Below the pieces are notes generated by a model. It worked only from the letters and a program-made list of their open reading frames with translations. It was not told the DNA's origin and searched no databases. Source: Bolinopsis microptera (taxonomy: Eukaryota; Ctenophora; Tentaculata; Lobata; Bolinopsidae). From it: DNA of 64,000 bases. Every line of letters begins with the position of its first letter. Position 1 is the stretch's first letter. The position numbers and the translations under genes are program-made. The stretch covers positions 16,277,919 to 16,341,918 of the forward strand of contig NC_087076.1 of the NCBI RefSeq assembly GCF_026151205.1. Reading direction: 5' to 3'. Below are positions 59,575-64,000 of this stretch, one piece after another.

Positions 59575-61110
59575 TTGTCCGTCCATTCAAATATAGCATC
59601 AAATATAAGTTGCTGGGGCGAAATCGGGCGCTACCCCCTATTCTTTGAAGACTGCAAACTTGCAGTCTCCTTGAAAGCACTGAAAACGAACTACTCTGTG
59701 CTGCATTTCACGAGCAGATCATACTGGGCCTTCCTTGGTATACCAACATCTCAAAGCTTCTCACCAAATACAACTTCCTCCACTCATCTTCCTCAAAATC
59801 TAAGCTCTCCACCTAAATCAGTCATAATATGAGGGAAGAATTCGTGAATACCTGGAAATCTGCCAAGGTCTCCTCACCAAAACTAGAATTCTTTAATTTA
59901 ATTAAACATGATTTCGAACCAGTGGCGTAACGTTGCTTGTTGGCGCCCCCCCCCCCCCCCCCCCCGGGGGAGCCTAATTCATCCGTTAGAATCGCAGAGT
60001 TAGCGGAGCTCATGATATCTCGCGACGTATGCTGCATGAACGGTGCAAGACTTGCGCCGTTTGTTTCAGCATCCATTTGCGAGTGCTTGCCCATCGAAAA
60101 CATGATTAGTGATTGTGGATTTTATTGATATTACTGATTATCCATCATATTCAGTATTAATATTATCCATTATTTATTTATTGACATCCTTCAGTCTCCA
60201 AAACGAGGTGTGAAGGTAAATTAACTTTGAGCCTTGTTTTGGCGACTGCTTAATCGATGGGCAAGTAGGTATTTGTTTTTTAGCAGTGTTGAACATTGAA
60301 ACAATTATAAAATGTTTATTTTTATCTTATATAACGTACAATATGAATGACATATGCTATAGTGACGTAACATATATAGTGCAAAGAATTAGTAACTTGC
60401 TAGATGTGATTTAAGTGCAATTGTAAATTGCAAAATGTTAACGTCGATTATTACTAACATTTATCTGAATTTAATACAAGTACATGTCACATATAAATTG
60501 GGTAGCTGAATGAAACTCAGAATTTTCCGTTATTAGCATTGCAGTGTCCGCACCCTGTACTGCGTTAACGACCGAAATTTTCCCAATATGCAATAATTAT
60601 TTTGCTTCTAAAATTCTCTGATAATTAATAATATATCGTGACATGTAATTGTAAGATAACAAAACCTCGCGCGCACGGCCCGGCGCTTACATCTGCACCT
60701 GAGAATCTCTCAGCAATGTGTGGCTATCTGCGCGGCGGGCTGTGTATTGTGTATATAGCTGAATTTAAATTTAGATTTATTTTTAAATGTATAATAATAT
60801 TAAATATGTATTGATTGTTTTGTGGTAAATAAAAATTTTGTTTTACTAAAATTTTGTTTTACTCAGGAAAGGGCTCAAACCTATTGAGGACGAAAGTCAC
60901 GTATTAATTGACTGTTTGCTTTACTCCTCAGTTACTCCAACAAAACATCACTGACCTAGCCGGTCTGCTCTCCATCAAAACTCTAGATCCTACAAAATTT
61001 ACTGCCACAGCAAGAGCAACCCATTCAATTCTCTCTGTGAACGAACAATATACAGCCTATTATAAGAGCCCAGATTTCCACCTAAATACTGGCAAGTGCA
61101 TAATGCTATA
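59575..61110 (+). pseudogene. LINE 3' fragment, interrupted
   Basis: About 59740-59915 reads (with frame breaks) LLTKYNFLHSSSSKSKLS and FVNTWKSAKVSSPKLEFFNL, similar to the region after the reverse transcriptase in many LINEs. The frame resumes near 60870 with GLKPIEDESHVLIDCLLYSS and, in another frame, SIKTLDPTKFTATARATHSI up to a stop at about 61109. The tail EDESHVLIDC is the usual Cys/His end of such elements. TTGTATCC repeats near 61297-61316 could mark the 3' end. The assignment rests on motif memory. Confidence 0.45.
59916..60860. mobile_element. Insertion with C-run inside the LINE fragment
   Basis: Between the two LINE pieces lie about 0.95 kb beginning near CCAGTGGCGTAACG, with a run of about 21 C then GGGGG at 59946-59970, and otherwise AT-rich. 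CAGTGGCGTA is a frequent DNA-transposon start, but I did not find a matching inverted end or a clear target duplication. Confidence 0.35.
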
Positions 61111-61731
61111 GGACCTTAAAATAAATTGAACCATACAAACTCGATTTATTTTTTTTTGAAAACTATATAATTAAAAAATATATATATAACATTTCTAAAT
61201 TATCCCTACACATTTGTAAATAATTAGAATTGTGTAACTTAAATTATTTCAGAATTACAACTATTGTGTACTCAATAAAGTAATTATCAGTTTTGTATCC
61301 TTGTATCCTTGTATCCTGGCGTTTATTTTTAAATTGTGGCTATGTTTTTGGACCAAATAAATCCAGTTGATGTTTTGATTGACAGTGTCAATTCTTCACT
61401 GCTTGTAGCAGACCAATAGAGCACATCATCTGGCGATCTGTGGTTGCCAGATGATGGCTCTCATGGAATAATGAGTATTGACTTATGAGAAAACTGTAAA
61501 CAGAAACTTGAGCCTATAAATTTTGGGATATGTAGAGGTATGGTGCCTTCCACAAGCAATGCGACCGATTACAATAATAAAGCTTTACTGCCCAGGAAGA
61601 GACCTATAAGTGTAGGTTATTACACATAAGGTCATGTTATCCAGAACCGCAGCATTTGTTGATAGACGGGCCCTATTGTGCAGTGTGCCAACAATAATAT
61701 GGTCAAGCATATAGTGACTGACTTACTTGAC
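61111..61731. other. Non-coding sequence between LINE copies
   Basis: AT-rich; it contains three tandem TTGTATCC units (61297-61316) and a short inverted pair around 61420-61460 (CATCATCTGGCGATCTGTGG and CAGATGATGG). No gene is seen. Confidence 0.5.
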
Positions 61732-63988
61732 TTAAGGCGGCTTCAGTGTCCGAGTATTGATGCGCTGTCTCCATAAAACTCTATCCGCCATAAGTTCGCC
61801 CATTTCTCCAGTGTCGTTGAGACCCGTGTCAGCTCGTAGGCTGTCAACATAGGTCATGGCTGGTCCTCCCCTACTCCGCACCCCATGAGTTGGTTCCCAG
61901 AGTAGCAAGCGGTTTGCGACTAGTTCTGGGTCCCGGTGGATATGGCCTGCTAGTTGCATCCTGCGCTCTTGGATCTTCATGGTTGCTCTCGGTAGGTTTT
62001 TTTTTTTTTTTTTTAAGAGAGGCTGGGCCAAGATAGCCCACGAGAGGATAGCATTGAGATGCTCTGCCTACCTCTGGGGTGTGGCAACCTTGGGGAAGGT
62101 TGCCGGTGAAATCAGAGTGATTGGTGGAGGATGGTGTAAGATGTTATAATATGAGTCAAAATGATACGCTTAATGCCAGCTGGGTTTGGAAAAGTAAAAC
62201 GAGACGAGACAGCATATGAAATAATACTTTAAGTCACCCCGGTCTGATCCAGCTCCTCCGGCACAATTAAGCGTTTGGTGCGGTTTGCGAAATTGACAAT
62301 TGTGGTGATGTGTTGGTTGTCGAATATGTCATTGACAGAGAGGTAGTAGTCCTGGAAATATTGACCTCTAATTTGGGCAATAGCCGGACACTGTCCAAGA
62401 AAGTGTGAGACAGTTTCCTCTCCGTCGCCGCACATAGGACAAGCACTGGTGTTTGATTTGCAAATGGTGTGACGGTGTTTGTTTAAGCCGCAGTGACCCG
62501 TGATGAGGTGAACTGCAGTTCTGTAATCTTGTCTGTTTTTGCTGAGTGTAGTGTTGAGGTTTTTGATGATTTTGGCATGCTTGTGGCCGAGTGTCAGTTT
62601 GGTGTGTCTGGGACCGTCAGTTAACCAAGTTTCCTGATTCAGTCTGTTGACTTTGTTGTCGATTTGACGCTTGATGTAGGATTGAGGAATTGGACACTTC
62701 AAAGTGGATTCGCTGATTGTACCAGGCTTGGCCAGCTCATCTGCTTTTTCGTTCCCCCACAATCCGATGTGTGCTGCAATCCATCGTATCTCTAGCGTGT
62801 TGTTGGATCCGAGTGCATTAAGAGAGTCGTAACAGTCTCTTGTAGTTCTACTCCGCGTTGAAAGCGCAGAGATAGCTTGTATAGATGCTCGGTAGGTTGC
62901 CATAGACTTCTTTGTTGGTTTTTCGCTGCTTCCAATCCACATTAAGTGCCATCCTTAGCATTCTAGTGTAGCAGCCATCAATGCGTTTCTTCAATTGCTC
63001 TGTCAACGTCCACGTCTCAGAACCATAAAGAAGTATTGACTCCACAGTAGCAACAAATAGACGGATCTTTAGTCCTCTTCTAAGGTCAGACTTCCACATC
63101 TTCTTTAGCTTGTGGCAGGCTGCCCAAGCCTTAGCTTTTCTGACCCGCAGGTCCCTCTCTGTTGTTGCTATCCAAGCTCCAAGGTAAACAAAGTCTGTCA
63201 CCTTTTCCAGCTGGTTTCCAGAACAGCTATTAAGACTGCTCGCCTCCTCTGTCATGTTCAGAGTCATGAACTTAGTTTTAGTGCCGTTCATGGCTAACAC
63301 TCAGTGCTGCTTTCTCAAGCCTGTCCAGGAGTAGTTTTGCCCCTTCAATGGTATCAGTGATAAGGGCAACATCATCTGCAAACTCGACGTCTGCGATCTT
63401 CTCGGCACCAATCCTTCTACTCCGTGCAGGCCTGAGAGTGAACCCAGAGTCCGAGTCATCATCGTCTATAGTCACTGTCATGATATAGTCAATCATGATA
63501 ATGAACAAGTACGGGGCAAGAGTGTCTCCTTGCAGTACTCCAGCCAGGATATCAAAAATTTCTGTTATACCATCGGCTGTAATTACATTAGCCTTTGTGC
63601 TCGTATAGATACCCTCAATGAGCCGCACTATGGCTTCTGGTATGCCATATGCTTTCAATATCTTCATGAGCAAACCTCTATGCACACTATCGAACGCCTT
63701 TTTGAAATCAATGAAAACCATGGTGGCCTTAAGATTTTTAGCTCTAGCACCCTCCATAATTCTTCGTAGAGCAAGGATGTGCGATGTTGTAGAGCGCCCA
63801 GGTCTAAAGCCATTCTGGTTGTCCCTTAAAACTTCCTCAAGACTTGGCTTCATCCTGTTCAGCAACATTTTGTTCAGAGTTTTACTGACTATCGATGTCA
63901 GAGATATTCCTCTGTAGTTGTCGGTCTTAGTGAGGTCCCCTTTCTTTGGCACAGGAACAATATTACTGAGCTTCCATTGATCGGGCAT
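61732..63988 (-). pseudogene. LINE reverse transcriptase, broken and extending beyond the window
   Basis: Read right to left, 63988-63300 encodes the palm of a non-LTR reverse transcriptase: YRGISLTSIVSKTLNKML, NQNGFRPGRSTTSHIL, VFIDFKKAFDSVHR, GVLQGDTLAPYLFII and, as catalytic motif, EFADDVALI. A one-base shift near 63298 moves the frame; it resumes with KTKFMTLN, VYLGAWIATTERDLRVRKAK and ESILLYGSETWTL. After the nested insert the same protein resumes at about 61995 (TMKIQERRMQLAGHIHRD) and ends KPP at 61732. FADD and the tail GSETWTL/RRxQLAGH fit RTE/jockey-like LINEs of animals. The 5' end lies beyond 64000. Confidence 0.88.
61999..62887 (-). mobile_element. 5'-truncated LINE (RNase H end) nested in another LINE
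   Basis: Flanked by CTCGGTAGGTT at 61988-61998 and 62888-62898. On the minus strand it starts mid-protein with an RNase H-like domain (NNTLEIRWIAAHIGLWGNEK, ADELAK) and a Cys/His end (ACPMCGDGEETVSHFLGQCP), stop at 62229. It then has a short 3' UTR and an A-tail (T run at about 61997-62014 on this strand). This is target-primed retrotransposition with 5' truncation. The apparent start MWIGSSEK at 62942 belongs to the host LINE read in another frame. Confidence 0.92.
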
Positions 63989-64000
63989 GAGACCATCACA

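Noticed and set aside
62900-62942. Start MWIGSSEKPTKK for the RNase H frame
   Set aside because: These codons come from the host LINE in another frame, outside the target-site duplication of the nested LINE.

Overview
The window is nuclear DNA of an invertebrate animal. The protein genes are split into many short exons with GT/AG borders, the gaps are AT-rich, and five of the gene families (GSAP, an axonemal SAXO4-like protein, a pointed-domain ETS factor, a cyclic-nucleotide-binding-like protein and an adipolin/erythroferrone-like hormone) are animal families. I cannot name the species; a cnidarian or another early-branching or marine invertebrate would fit. Exon structures below were built by hand from splice signals, reading phase and remembered family similarity, not from transcripts.

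Gene-rich half (1-40.2 kb). The C-terminal end of an unidentified + strand gene lies at 3-185. A SAXO4/PPP1R32-like gene runs on the minus strand (7852 down to 1662). It is divergent from a complete GSAP (gamma-secretase-activating protein) gene on the plus strand (8770-22180, 14 exons, predicted 860 aa). GSAP is convergent with a minus-strand ETS transcription factor (31272 down to 22803, predicted 532 aa, with two possible last exons). An intronless 504-aa cyclic-nucleotide-binding-like gene follows (33291-31777, minus). A 10-exon secreted collagen plus C1q/TNF-like protein closes this half (36588-40244, plus, predicted 368 aa).

The introns of these genes have absorbed striking repeats. There are two terminal-inverted-repeat elements whose tips are runs of G/C (3879-5189 and 12632-16324), each flanked by a short target-site duplication. 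There is a fold-back element with perfect 13-bp ends and an 8-bp duplication (10681-12014). There are also kilobases of CTCCTC-type, 9-bp and 10-bp tandem arrays.

Transposon half (42.1-64 kb). This is a stack of nested insertions that can be dated relative to each other. An outer inverted-repeat element (42139-59286, TA target) contains a tiny 9-bp-target-site element (43672-57997). That is split by a 14.2-kb element (43783-57975) whose ends carry ACTAACTGC-type arrays. Inside it lies a 10-kb imperfect palindrome (44553-54678), itself hit arm by arm by other insertions, among them a Penelope-like fragment. A second Penelope-like element, with a GIY-YIG endonuclease domain, is cut by a mariner-like element at 55826-56592. 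The right edge (59.6-64 kb) has LINE remains, including a reverse-transcriptase gene broken by a second, 5'-truncated LINE with an 11-bp target-site duplication and an A-tail.

No CRISPR array, rRNA or convincing tRNA gene was seen.
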